A stretch of 55,211 nucleotides of DNA from Bigelowiella natans CCMP2755 (taxonomy: Eukaryota; Cercozoa; Chlorarachniophyceae). How positions within the stretch are numbered: the first letter of the stretch is position 1; each line of letters opens with the position of its first letter. Position numbers and translations under genes: made by a program. The stretch spans positions 1-55,211 of the forward strand of contig ADNK01002201.1 in assembly GCA_000320545.1 (NCBI GenBank). The letters run 5' to 3'. The notes under the pieces are model-generated. The model was not told the DNA's origin, made no database searches, and saw only the letters and a program-made list of their open reading frames with translations. This document shows, one piece after another, positions 27,298-39,625 of this stretch.

Positions 27298-28484
27298 ATG
27301 GGTGTGTCAATGGCGCTAATCCTGTGCTCCGTCATTTGGACCTACGCAGATGGGGCAGCAATAATCGACGAATCTCAGAATGGCACTGCCGCCATGTCAC
27401 TGAAACAGGAAACCGCGAAAAATGAACTCGTCGGAGACAGTGACCCTCCTGTGGGAGAGCTCGTTTCACGAAAGTCCGCCGAGGGGCTGAAGTAATTATA
27501 AATATACTTACGTACTATCATAGAATAAATTGGAGCCCGTTTGACTATATTGCTTATCGCTGTATGCCCCAGTTATCTACTGTATCTTCCGGAACAATGG
27601 ACTCCCAAATCGGAGAAGAAGTACCCCGTAATCGTGTTCCTGCACGGCCGCGGAGAGTCGGGGGTTAAAAAACAGACAAGAATCTATCCCATGTTGTACT
27701 ACTGTCCTTGATTCTTTTCAATAAATTCCCAGGGCACCTCCGTAATGACCGAACAGTCGCTGCCGCTCCAACTTAAGACGAATTCTACGCTTCGAAAGGC
27801 CTTTCCCTTCATCGTCATCCTTCCCTCATGTAGGAGCAAAACACAGTTCCTTTTTCCGTGCTTGTCTTAACGGCGGAGGCCACCCAACCGCTCATACTAT
27901 GTTTTATTAAGGTCCGTGGAGTTGCGCGCAGAAGAACGAGTGGCAGCCGAATATCATGCAGCGCACTACGAAAGTCAGAATAGAGAAAGCGCCACAACGA
28001 AAACTGCTGCAACCCTTCACTATTATTTAAAAAATAAACATGTGCTGCCCAGGTTATAAACGAAGTCGCTACAAGATATAACGGAGACTTCAATCGTAAG
28101 AATTTCTTTGAGAATTGATTGCTGTTATGGCGTAGGATTTACTGTGTGACAGCATTCCTTCATCCTTGAATTTAATCCCGCTGGGGCGCATTTCAGCCTA
28201 CTTTTGTTGACTAACCTGATGTTGGTACCTGCTCGTTTAGGAGTGTCTCTGGCTGGCCAATCAATGGGCGGTAATGGTGCATGGGAATATGCCTCATCCC
28301 AGAAGGTAGCACTGTCGTCACTAATCTCAAAAAATCGGATAGCAATTTAGATATAGAGGCAATCTGCAAGCTTCGGAGGAAAGTGCAACGATTGTTGTAG
28401 ATTTGTAGCCTATCTCTAGGATTCTTCCACCTAGATTGTACTTCTCGATGAGCTCACGATCGGCGCGGAATATCATCTTCAATG

Positions 28485-28534
<50 letters not shown>

Positions 28535-29010
28535 CCCTCTCACACACACACACACACACTTTCCCTGCCATTTACGTAGGGTTTGTTCTCGGCTGTGGTA
28601 GCGATATGCGGCTATTTGCGCTCAAATCTCTACGAGGATCATGAGATTGCGAAGAGATTACGGCTTCCTATTTGGGTTACAGGACTGAGCACGCACGCGC
28701 AAGCACGCCACCCATTCTGCATGCAGTTGAATATTGTCCGGCATATTTATTTAGTAGTTATATTGATAGGGATACTTGTGGTCAGGTCTTCCACGCGGAG
28801 AACGATGTCGTGATACCAGTGGGGGCCTCTGATTCTATAACGAAAGCCATCCAGAACTTGGAGGAAGAAGGGGGTTGCTTGCACCTTTGATCGTTGTGAT
28901 GATGGTGATGAGGAGGAGGATCTTTCTGATGAGCTTTTCTGTGCTTTTGTGTTTAGATTCTGGAAGGCCGGAAATGCACTACACCCGGTACTTTCGGTTT
29001 CTTGGAACAG

Positions 29011-29061
<51 letters not shown>

Positions 29062-29122
29062 TATATGATGAATTCACGTGGATCTCTCCCCTCCCTCTCT
29101 TTCTCTCTCCGTCCGTGCGTGT

Positions 29123-29161
<39 letters not shown>

Positions 29162-29495
29162 GAGTGTGCGTGTTTGAGTATTTTTTTGGTTTTCTAACCT
29201 GTCTGGTGCCAACAGCTATAATTATGCCCCCGGGCCCCCCATCCCAGAGTACGAGGTCACGCATGATGCTGTTCGAAAAAAAATCTTGATGGTGAGGTGT
29301 CAAGGTAGATGTTGTCATAATGTCATTCAGCACTTGGAAGGACACGGCTCATACGAACTGGCTTTTCGTGATGCGAAGCTTTTCGCATGGTTACGAGAGA
29401 AGAGGTGTGCGGAATGTGTAGGCCCTACGTCGCAGGCATTCGATGATTGGATCCACGTACCAGAGAGATGGCAAAGTTTTTCTGATTTGATGTAA
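27298..29495 (+). CDS. Secreted alpha/beta-hydrolase, PHB-depolymerase/feruloyl-esterase type
   Basis: Eleven exons close exactly to 323 residues: 27298-27491, 27573-27663, 27733-27829, 27912-27973, 28053-28095, 28241-28305, 28580-28675, 28786-28873, 28957-28987, 29216-29255 and 29331-29495. The N-terminus is a signal peptide (MGVSMALILCSVIWTYADGA), then an acidic spacer. The fold begins with YPVIVFLHGRGESG (oxyanion strand), continues with FPFIVILPSC, the nucleophile elbow SLAGQSMGGNGAWEYA (Ser), LFSAVVAICGY, LPIWVFHAENDVVIP (Asp), and ends with EGHGSYELAFRDAKLFAWL (His). The whole triad is present, so the enzyme should be active, hydrolysing an ester. The substrate cannot be told. The start is set at ATG 27298. 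(TA)n and (GT)n tracts fill the intron at 28988-29215. Confidence 0.9.
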
Positions 29496-30668
29496 TTTAC
29501 ATACAGCAGCCAGCGTTACCTTACTGGCTGCATATACACTACCATGCTCTTGTAACAACATAGATATATACCTGTAGCCCCCTTGCATCTACGGCGTGCA
29601 TAGAGATAGTATGTATGGCATAGCCACATGCTATGTTTACATGTGTGCCGCGTCTGCAGCATAGTTTTCTATGCATTGTTGCGATTATACGACTTATGTA
29701 AGGTGCTAGTTAGATGATCGCTTGCTAGCTAGTATAAAATGCACAATAACAGCATACTAGCATAGGACATCTAGCAGCGCACGTACGGGCATGGACGGCG
29801 GAAGTTGCCATACCATCGATCACATAATCAAGGCTGCGCGCCTCATGCATGCACTGTAGTACGTCGGCTGCGCGTGCTTGCGTGCAAGACGACGGATATG
29901 ATCAATCAAATTAATTTTGTTCAATGGTGATCCTCATGCATGAGTGTAGCTGTGCAAAGCAGAGCTAGCGTAGCGGCTACTATATACAGCGCTAATATAG
30001 GGACTTAAAGTCCACATACTAATGTTGAGTCTGTTGGTCTCCGCTGTGATGTGTTTCATGTACACTACTATGCATTATACGCACATAGGATGACAAATCA
30101 AATCGTTGCCGTGCCATAGCTGCATGAGCATGTCCATGTTGAGATGCGCTATACACATGCTTGATATGGCTAGCGTTATTTTGCGGTCAGAGCTTAGCCT
30201 GCTGCTGAACCTCTTATCAGAAATGGGTGTAATCGTATCAAAAGAAGATGTTCAATTTTTAACAAAGTCTCTGTTAATTTTATCTACATTCACTCTTTCA
30301 GCAAGGCCAGCAATATGCCGAGAAGCCCTTGTTTATTTCCAAATTTTCTCTTAAATGTATATTGTCCATCACGAAATGTATGCAATCTAGAGCATCAAGA
30401 CACCGACGTCGGAAGAACGACGATCAGAGTCTTAAACTCGGTAAATTCCGACAGATGCAAACTATCTCCCCTTTCCTCTCTCTTTCTTTCAGCATTAAGC
30501 TGTTGATTTTACCGCAGCCCTGTCAGTGAAGGATAATCTAAAGACAACTAAGAAAAAAAGGAGGAAGCACCGTTCGCCTAAGTCCTGTTTTGGGTGCGCT
30601 TGAGATGCGGCGTTGATGTTTTTTTAGGTGTTTCTCAGGTAATATAGAGGGGAGAAAGAGAAAGAGAG

Positions 30669-30708
<40 letters not shown>

Positions 30709-30946
30709 TCTCGATTATCCAGCTAGAGAATAGCGAGAAGGGGGAAATAAGGGAAGGCTTTTGGTAGATGATCCGATATCGAAGTAGCGAAGAATAGATA
30801 AAACTGAAAAGAGAACGAGCTGGCAGGATACGGAGCACTACAGCTTCTACTATTTTAGACACAATTGTGCAGCAGCAAAAGGCCGTGAGCAGCGAGCATC
30901 GGTCTTGCTGCTGCCGCCAGCTTGCCGCTACTTTAGTATAAGTGTT

Positions 30947-30978
<32 letters not shown>

Positions 30979-30983
30979 CTAGT
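29496..30983. other. 3' flanks of hydrolase and U1A genes
   Basis: From about 29600 to 30150 the sequence is dense in GCTAGCTAG, CATGCATG, ACGTACG and similar words. This stops sharply near 30160. From 30650 it holds (GA)n (about 30660-30706) and (GTA)n (about 30950-30978) tracts in the U1A 3' flank. A weak gene fragment is listed at 30301-30603. Confidence 0.5.
30301..30603 (+). other. Possible 3' end of a small gene with a basic tail
   Basis: Two compatible blocks, about 30301-30441 and 30530-30603, read through a GT..AG intron in one frame: QGQQYAEKPLFISKFSLK, then RHRRRKNDDQSLKL, then VKDNLKTTKKKRRKHRSPKS ending FGCA and a stop. The tail looks like a nuclear-localisation signal. No start or upstream exon could be assigned, and the region is convergent with U1A. 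It could be untranslated sequence. Confidence 0.25.
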
Positions 30984-32617
30984 CTACTGCTTCGCGAAAG
31001 TAAGTTTCATCGCGTTCTGGGAGGTAATCTTAAAGTTCTGCAGGCCCTCCTTAGCAAGCGCTGACTCCTGTGCATCGTTGAATTCAATGAAGGCTATATC
31101 CGGCTTTCCATCCACCAGTCTAACTTCCTTGAAACCATCATATCTGTAACAGCAGAGAAGGACAAAAAAAGGAGGTGAGCATGGCATTGATGGAAGCTCA
31201 GCCTATCAATAGCGTTTTAACATGAGAGCAAATTCCGCCGAAATAATGACCCTCCTCTCCTCCCCTCTCTTCGAGACCCCCCTCCATTACTGTTTGAAAA
31301 GCGTCTCTAGCATTTTCTTTGTGGCTTGTGGCGGAAGATTTCTGGCGAAAAGGATTTTATTCGGCGGGGAGCTGTCCTCCTCCTCAGGTTCATCCGTCTC
31401 CATGGCTGGAGCACCTTCTCCTTTGGCGGTTGCTACTGCCGTTGTCTTCTGTACCTTGGGTTCTATCTTCATGTCTACAATAAAGGAGACGTTGCAGTGA
31501 GAAGAGGGGAGATCGTGGAAGGGGGGGGGGGAGGGTTTTGGGAAACAGTGAAAGGGTACAACGCTACAAGTTGCTTATCTGCATTGCGGACTACAAATGT
31601 TTGTGCTGTGCCCACAGCGTGATGATTCCCACTCCCACTAAAGAATAAAGGTACTGCAATTCTCTGCATTTGAAGGTAATACCGACCTCCCGAATTCATT
31701 TTTCTCTTTTCCCTTGGCACGTATGAGCCATCTCGCTTCGATATGATGTCCGATTTTTCCTTGGCATAAGAGAGGCGCTGCCAGGTTATTTACATCAGTA
31801 TATGCCATTGAGCAAAGTCCGGCAAGATCAAGGTGTATTTGTTCTATCCGGATGATTATGATGAAAATCGCCTGTTGATTCGTTGTTTTGTGGTGTGGAA
31901 GAAGCTGCATTTACCATTTTCTTCCCGAAAAAGTCGACGTTCTGCATCCCACGCACCGACTTTGTTGCTCCACTAAGGTCATCAAATACAATCCAAGCCT
32001 GGCCGCGTTTATTGCCCTTCTTTGAAGCGAAGACTTCCAATATATTTCCGAACTGCGAGAACGCGTGGTACAGATTTATCCGTAACTCTGATTATTTTGG
32101 AGAATAATTAATTACAATAGAACAACTATAAAGGTTTTTCATTTAATATGTGAGTGTTTGTGTGTGTGTAAGGTGCGTGGAACAAAACTTATTCTGATTT
32201 TTATTTTGGCTCATAGATGCTGTCCGATGCAAAAGTTAAAAATCCTCTAAATGTTAACTTAACTATAGGTTATGATGATTTCAATTTCGATGTGTTTCTC
32301 TCTGCGCTCGCTATTCGAAACCGATGGGGTGAGAGAAAGTGGCGTACTCATCAGGAAATCCCCACGCACTTTCTCTCCCGTTTATTTCGGACATGCTGTG
32401 TTTCATCTCTATTCTCCGACCACGCAAATTAGTGAAATAAATTTCGAGGTATCCCCCATCACTGCTCCTATTATTGCCCTGTCCCCGTCACAATTGAGCA
32501 GTTTGCTTTGTATTCTGCTACGGCTATCTAACCATCCGTACCGTCGCGTTTGAGCTTTTCGTTAAGGTTCTGGATGTAGATGGTCTGGTTGGGCCTCACC
32601 GCGTACACATTACTCAT
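30984..32617 (-). CDS. U1A/U2B''-type (SNF) snRNP protein with two RRMs
   Basis: Binds the U1 or U2 snRNA stem-loop in the spliceosome. Five exons (32542-32617, 31915-32087, 31687-31777, 31291-31474, 30984-31143) close exactly to 227 residues, like Drosophila SNF and human U2B'' and shorter than human U1A. RRM1: TIYIQNLNEKLKRDEL (RNP2), LYHAFSQFGNILEV, RGQAWIVFDDLSGAT (RNP1), KKMRLSYAKEKSDIISK. The linker is acidic and Glu/Pro-rich (METDEPEEEDSSPPN). RRM2: KILFARNLPPQATKKMLETL, DIAFIEFNDAQESALAKEGL, ending AMKLTFAKQ. A single such gene would fit the one-protein arrangement of many protists, serving both U1 and U2; that last point is inference. Confidence 0.96.
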
Positions 32618-35138
32618 CGTGGAACGTGGGGGAAGAGAGGGAGGTGACCCCTACTGATATATATACAGTGTTGCTTGCTTGCAATGGCTCCCGCGGGCAG
32701 TCTTCGGGCTTCAGCTTGCTGCTTTCAGGTCTTAAAAACGACAATATGCCCCTCTCGATTCCGTTGAGAATCCTATTAAAGCATAAACGTAGCATACGAC
32801 AATTAAAGAAACTAGTCTCTTCATCTAATTTATAAGGCATTCAGTCTTCTGATTGTTAAGCACCCTATTTTGAAATCAGGGTGCTGGAATTTCCTCCAGC
32901 AATTATCATCTACATATTATTCAGACGTAGCTTTAAATAATATAGCATTTTGAATTAATATTATGCATAAATACTCCGTTTTGGTAATATTCAACGGAAT
33001 ATCATGACGCGTTGAAAATTCTATCTATCTGGAGATTCAGTGCAGCCTTTGAGTTCCAATACGAGTCGATAAACTGTATTGTAGCTTATTAATCGATTTA
33101 TTTTTTGAGTACGACATCGAATTTTTATCTCAATGATTTATTATGTCATATAATTATGTACATATTAGTATTTATTTCTCTTCTCGGAGGCCTGAATATT
33201 TCCCACGCAAGTGGCGGAGAGTGCCGCTTTTTTTAAAGTTTGGAGGCCATATTCTGCGCAGAGCTTGTCGGCGGATAAGAACGTGTAAAATCACCTGCGT
33301 TTAGAGCTCTATCGGCACGTGTCTTTTGTCTCCTGCGACATGAAGTTTTCTTCAAAAGACAACAGATCATTGTCTAATTCTCTACTGCGACAAGGTAGCT
33401 GCCTCCCCAATCCAACTGGGCACGTGCATGCTTGTTTGCTCATTCTTCAATCGATGCGTGCGAGTGCATCGAATCACCACAATTGACATTTTACCTGCAA
33501 TGCGCAATGGCGCAACGCTTTGAATCATTCATGAGCGAAGTAGACATGTGTTTTGCGAAACGCGGCCTGATCGAACCCGATCCACGCGACGTTCAGTGCA
33601 CACGGTGGCACGTCGTTCGGCTGGTTGTTGACCACTCCAGCACTGCACGACTGTCTGCGAGCTAGCTGCAATGTGAGGGCTCGTGCGTGACCTGCGGGTG
33701 ACATGAGCACACAATTGCCACTTGTACTAGGACGCTTGAAATTGCAGAAAGATTCGTCAAATCCTTGTCTTGGAATTCATTCTCGTCGTTCACCCCTCTG
33801 GCCCTCCTCACTCCTCGCTAGCTAGCTGGGCACTTCTGATGATGGCATCCTGGCATCCTCTCTTAGTCCTCTCAGCTGCACCATTGAAATTGCTTCGTCC
33901 CACAGCCATGACATATAGAAATGTAGAAATCTACAGGCGTGTGCATGCCAGCATGCTGGCATGCTGGCATGGCTAGATGGTTCTGGCACACACATGGACA
34001 TCGCGCGAACATTTCATGTGAGGTGGTTGGGTTCATGCGTAGCACATGCAGGTCAATGCACATCCAGACGTGTGCACGTGTGTCCATGTCTAGATGTGCA
34101 CGATGTGTTGTGTGTGCTTTTTAGTTGATGTCGCGAAGAGCATCTGGCAACACAAATTTGTTTGATGCATGCGCATTCATGAAAGAGGAAAGAGCACATC
34201 TAGACATGCTAGCATGTGTGCAGAAGGAACACTCAGAACAAACGAAAACACTGGTGAATCACTTGCAATCACATTGCACGCGTGCACACACGCTGGCACG
34301 CCTGCAGCTAGACAGCCATGAAGTCCACAGGTCGTTCAACGATCAACATTGTTCACTCAATTTGAGCCGCCATGCAGCTGAACTGTGTGTCACGTCCAAC
34401 CATGCTAGCATGTGCAGTCCGACTAGACGACATGATGATGTGACACGATGCCTGCGACTTGCATGTGATGCGCGTGTGTGGTGCACGCCCCGCTAGATCG
34501 ATCGCACCTGCAGACTCCAGAGACTTGCTGCTGGCAGCCCATCTAGCCATGTACAGTTTTTCTAGCCACTTGTGTCTTTCTAGCTTTGCCATGCTGCAAG
34601 TGCGGCGCAGCAACAGCGACAACATCCGTGGGCACCCTCTAGCCCTGTGCGCCATGCACAGCATCGAGGTGTTTTCTTCTAGTCTGCAATTAGCTAGGGC
34701 ACCCTCTGCTAGCTAGCCCTGCACGCTGTGCACAGCATCGAGTTGTTTGCTTCTTCGCCGTCTGCGTCGACCTGCTAGCAGATGTTGCATTGGTTCTCAT
34801 TGCCATGCGATGTCTGGACGGGCCTTGACCACATGCCGCTCATCGCATGAATGTACCTTCTTCACAGATTAGCTACAACATGTTACCCCCATGTGTTGTG
34901 CCAATGCAACCGTGTGCACGTCGTAGAAAACGCACAAGCAACTACAATGAAGATTTGCAACGGTCCGCCATTGGTCGGCACGACGGCCAAAACACTCTAG
35001 AACTGTTCGATCATCAGTCGTAACATCTACTTCGATGCTGAAAGCATGCAACAAAGTGCGGTGACACATTTCACGCTCGCCTAGTATAGCGACTATCATT
35101 TATAGGGTCGAAGTAATTCTTGTTTTGTTGTACTTTCA
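32618..35138. other. Long spacer: U1A 5' side and G6PD 3' flank
   Basis: 32618-33400 is AT-rich and ordinary. From about 33420 to 34860 it switches to CATGCTAGC/GCATGC-rich sequence adjoining the G6PD 3' end, with runs such as CATGCTGGCATG near 33950-33970. A diverged direct repeat (34638-34680 and 34711-34755, sharing a CACAGCATCGAG core) lies here. Open frames in it look like by-products of composition. Confidence 0.5.
34638..34755. repeat. Diverged direct repeat, about 43 bp, 73-bp spacing
   Basis: Two copies share CTAGCCCTG, then TGCACAGCATCGAG, then TGTTT and CTTCT, with small differences between. It sits in the G6PD 3' flank. Confidence 0.6.
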
Positions 35139-35418
35139 TTAGAGTTTCGAGCGAACTTGCAACTTTCGCCTCTCTTTGTAGCTTTCGTTTTGTTGCATTG
35201 CATAGAAGAAATCCTCTGCGAGTGCACTGGCTGGTCCTTCGGAGCCGGGTTCATACGCTATTGGGGGCAACGAGCGTTCGAGATCGTGTAGGAGAGGCGT
35301 GAAGATGCTCCACGAGAGCACGAGCTCATCCTCACGGACAAAAGAAGAATTCCGCCCGCTAATTAACGTGTGCGTACGTGCACACGCACACGCACACAAG
35401 CAATGTATTATATATATA

Positions 35419-35461
<43 letters not shown>

Positions 35462-36180
35462 CTATATATATTAATATATGCTATAGATTTATTTTTCTGA
35501 GGCACATACACATGAAGAACGACGGAGAAAACAAAATTTGCTGGTAGAATCTCTCACTGTACAAGAAATGAATACCTGATTACATCACTGATGAGCACAG
35601 CATATGCTGATTTCAACCCGCTACTTCCAGGTAATGCCGATCCCGTTTTTCCTTCTTCTCTCTCACACTCCTTTGTCTCTACTTGGGACGACGAAAGCAA
35701 GTGAACACAGCTGTTTGACTCCCCCTCCCTGATGCCATGTATCCAGATACCCTATTATTATGACATTGTTCGATCAACCATGAACGACAGAATAGAGTCA
35801 AATTTCTCCGAATAGACAACAAGGCATGTATCGCTCCCACCCCCCCCTCCCCTTATTTGCTAATTCTTTCCCATCACGCACCATTTCGGGCTGGATGCCA
35901 ATCCGAATCTCGGAGACGCTAGCGAAACCCGGGATGCCCAGAGCTTTGCGGGATTCTGGGTTGATCGCGAGGAGAATCTCGCACTTCCGCGACCCGAGGC
36001 ATTTCCCGCAGCGAAGAAAGACCGGGATTCCCGCCAGGCTGGGCGTGTCGACGCTGAGCTTCAGCATCGCGTATGTCGCTGTCGAGCTGTTGTCCGGTAC
36101 GCCCTTGTCCTCCTGAGTGCACGTTTGGTAGGAAGAATGCGCATGCGTTGTTTCGGCCTGTCTGGCTGTCTCTGTCTGTA

Positions 36181-36223
<43 letters not shown>

Positions 36224-38680
36224 ATCGTAGAGCTAGTTTTGCCTCCGCGTGCCACGATCAAAACCGGAGGAAGGATGGCTTCGATTTCGGATAGCAAGAA
36301 TATGATCTTTTGGCAGGGCGCATAACAAGGCTGGCGTGGTGGCACCCGATCGCAACCGACCTAACGGCGTGTGATCTGGAGTCGTACAGGCAGTAATGCG
36401 CTTGTACCTTATAGCCTCTGTACTGGCCTACGAGCGCGTCCCGAGGGGAAATGACACGGATTGATTTTAGAACATTCACCTATTGATCCAAGATCAGCGT
36501 TTATGACGACGACGTGCACACGTATTCGAGAAACGTGCTCCGAAGGAGCATCGATCATGCGGTGCGGGGCGAGGCAGCACTGCTCGTGCATTCTCTATCA
36601 CCATTAATTACCATCTGGATGGTATGACGACCTTAGCTTGTCGAATCGTCTCTGGCCCTCCCCCCCCTCCTCCTCCTCCTCCCCCTCCTCTTCCTCCTCC
36701 TCTTCCTTGCTCTTCTTCCATGCACGCCAGTGTCAGGATCTGCATCAGGTGGTTCTGTGCGATGTCTCTGATGATGCCGAATGAGTCAAAGTAACCCCCT
36801 CTTCCCTCCACTCCAATGTCCTAAATAAACAGAAAATACTATATATATATATATATATATATATATTATCGGTATGCGAAAGCCTAAGAACACTGGCGAT
36901 TCACTTTTATTCTAAATCATCTTCTTACTTATTCGTCTTATGTAAGCTCTGCTATTATAATATTTATTCCATGCGGACAAAGCCCCCCCCCCCCCCTCTC
37001 TCTCTCTCTCTCTCTTCTCTATTATTCAGCACGTACGAAATACATGCACATCCATTCATTCAATTTTGAGTATGAAACTCCATTGGCTCCATAGCACCTC
37101 TTCCCAGTTGACAATAAGCGAACTCAGCATGCGCTCCCTACACAGTGCCCTTGACAGCCATGAGTATCTGCATATGCGTGTGCATGTATACGCGGATATA
37201 CATGTAAATCAGGATGGTAATGATGACGTGACATTCTTTTCGTCTTCTCGCAAGCTTTCCAAACAGGGCGCAACATAAATAAATACTCAATGCTTTTGGA
37301 TGTCGATAACGATCAGACAGGCCGCTTGGGAGTACTTCCTTAACGGCGCACACGCGAAACAGATCGTGCAATTGTCACCTCTGTTTATAGGCGGAGATCC
37401 TCCTCACACCTGTCTTTCCGAGGTAGTGGTCGATGCGATAGAGCTGGTGCTCTCTGAACAGCCTCTTCAGGCCCAACGAGAGTTTCTGGTACGACTCCAG
37501 GTCTTTTCCAAAAGGCTTCTCCACAACGACTCGATTCCACCTAGAAAAGGATAGCGAAAGCGTGTGATTGAAATGATACATGTGTTGTGTGCCATGTAGA
37601 ACTGTGCAGGAAGATTTGTGCAGGCATGATTTGTACATGCTGCGTGCGCCTGGCAGTATTTGTTTGCTGTATGATAGATATCTGGGGGGAAGCATGAAGC
37701 GTGCAGCAGAGGATGAAGTGATGGCACTTGTGTGGCGATAGGCAACCCACCCCTTCGTGGTTAGCCCCCTTTCTTTTACAATCTTGCCGACAACTAAACA
37801 GCACAGGTTGTAGGCGTAAGTGCGGGTCAAACCATACATTTCACGACCACATCACAGGCAATTCGGAATGTGATCTCTGACCATGAAATCTGGAGGGGGG
37901 AATGGCCATGTAGAACATCCGGTTTTCCTTCCTGCTCGAAGAAGTCTGCTCCCCCAAGCTTCCCAGAGCTGCAGCTAGGTCCTGATTCAGATGGAGAGAA
38001 CACGCAATGATGATGATGATGATGATAATGCGGAGGAGGATTATGACGACAACGACATCGATGCAGGGTAAAGAAAGTTTGGAGCCCCTCTCGATAGCTG
38101 GCTTTACTATCTTCCCTATTTCACTCCAGGGCTCTGACCTTCGGTAAATGATATTGGCCAACACGATAGACGCAAATGGAGAGAAATTGATCGACACTTT
38201 CGACGGTTCCTGAAGGAATACGGAAAGTAGCCCATGTTTGCAAGGAGTATGGGAGATGTGAGTGGAAGGAACAAACGACCTTTAAGATACGGCCTGATCT
38301 GCGCCCGGAATGATTCATCAGTCTTCTTTGATCTTGCATACCCGCAAATTAAAGCTGTGCACATGAACATCGTGGCTCAAAGGAACGTATTTATTCCGTT
38401 CCATGCTTTGGTTTAGTCATCAGCATAAAATTTCAACACATATTAACGTTAGTGAAAGACTTTTCGCTCCGAGACGGCGATTTGTGTACAGCTCGAATAG
38501 CGCCGGATACGTTTTCTTCTTAGCTAGGTCCCCGGACGCCTACCCCGACAAGACCACACACAAACGGAAAGTCCGTGCACGTGAGCCTTTCAATTCTACA
38601 TCGGATAAATCACAGGCAAGCTGCAGACAAACCCCAAAAACCACGATCGTGAGCCTCTCCGAACGAGATCCGACGTCCAT
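35139..38680 (-). CDS. G6PD: Glucose-6-phosphate 1-dehydrogenase
   Basis: First, NADPH-producing step of the oxidative pentose-phosphate pathway. Exons seen: 38633-38680, 38461-38539, 38280-38354, 38139-38209, about 37882-37981, 37751-37793, 37410-37540, about 37079-37137, 36632-36820, 36408-36479, 35882-36112, 35576-35623 and 35139-35358. Landmarks: start [16 protein letters not shown], then [18 protein letters not shown] (NADP fingerprint); [41 protein letters not shown] (active site); [27 protein letters not shown] and [47 protein letters not shown]. No plastid or other targeting peptide is visible, so it is probably cytosolic. Oddities: a run of 11 Gly interrupts the usually Pro-containing loop after [10 protein letters not shown], and the junctions around 37882-37751 and 37410-37079 do not meet in phase in my model, so small exons are missing or boundaries wrong. 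Another exon may lie in 35624-35881. Confidence 0.94.
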
Positions 38681-39206
38681 TCTAAGCTTGAAACTCTTTT
38701 TTTAAAAATGAATTAGATGAATAAGAATCCCTTTCTTCATTTGTCGCAGGGTAGTAATTGCCTGCATTGCTTCTCCGCCAACTTCGGTTCCGTTCGGACG
38801 GAGACGCATACCGTTTTGTCGATGCGACAATCTTTGTTATCTGTCGTCTGGACCAATGTCGGTGCTCGAGCAAGAAAGTCATCAGCAGCCTACTTCTGAT
38901 TGTCGCTGATCATCTCCGAATTCAAATTGGTTTGGTTCGAAAGACTTCGGAATGAATTTGTCGTAGATCGAAGAATCTCGTGCAAAAATGTCCGCAACCG
39001 GCACGAACGACACATCTGATGTGAAATCCACTCAAGGCCAATTATCGCAAGTCTTTTGTCAAAAATGCCAGAACCAAGGCGACAAATAGGAATTTTAACA
39101 CGGAAAAGATCAACCTTACAGCTCGTGCAATCTTTCTTCGGTCCCCCCACATTGCCGGTGGCCAGTCCACCCCCATCGTCACAGTGATCACAGAAACAGT
39201 GGGACA
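38681..39206. promoter_or_regulatory. Divergent spacer: G6PD / ankyrin-kinase
   Basis: 526 bp head-to-head. A minus-strand open frame of about 105 codons without an ATG start spans much of it and is not accepted as a gene. No TAGC/CATG enrichment. Confidence 0.4.
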
Positions 39207-39592
39207 ATGTCTGACATCTTTGAAGCAGTAAGTAACAACGATCTCGCTCGTTTGAAGCGTTTAATTGAGCAAAAGGCTAACATCGAGGCGAAGAACAATG
39301 GCGGTGGGTAGCAGCAGCAGCATTGCTATTAGGCAGTACAAGCTGTAGTTGCAGCATTGGGTGAATGATAGAAGAGTTGATGAATTTTCAGTAGCAGTAG
39401 GACGTGTATATTATTATTATTATTAGTAGTAGAAGTAGTAGTAGTGGTGGTGGCGGTGGTGGTAGTAGTAGCAGTAGGGTAGAAATAGTAGTAACAGGAT
39501 TGGGGAGTGAGTAAGAGGAGTAGCATTTTAGTAGCATTGAGTCGTGAGTAACAGGACTTGTCACTTGAGTATTAGTAGTTGTAGTAGTGTTG

Positions 39593-39625
<33 letters not shown>

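Noticed and set aside
34125-34496. Plus-strand open frame of 123 codons in the G6PD 3' flank
   Set aside because: Same word-rich composition; residues are dominated by those encoded by CATG/GCAC/GATG words; overlapping frames are open too.
38890-39207. Cys-rich minus-strand frame of about 105 codons (CFCDHCDDGGG..CTSC) overlapping the kinase start
   Set aside because: Begins at TTG rather than ATG, sits between two firm divergent start codons, and no splice partner was found.
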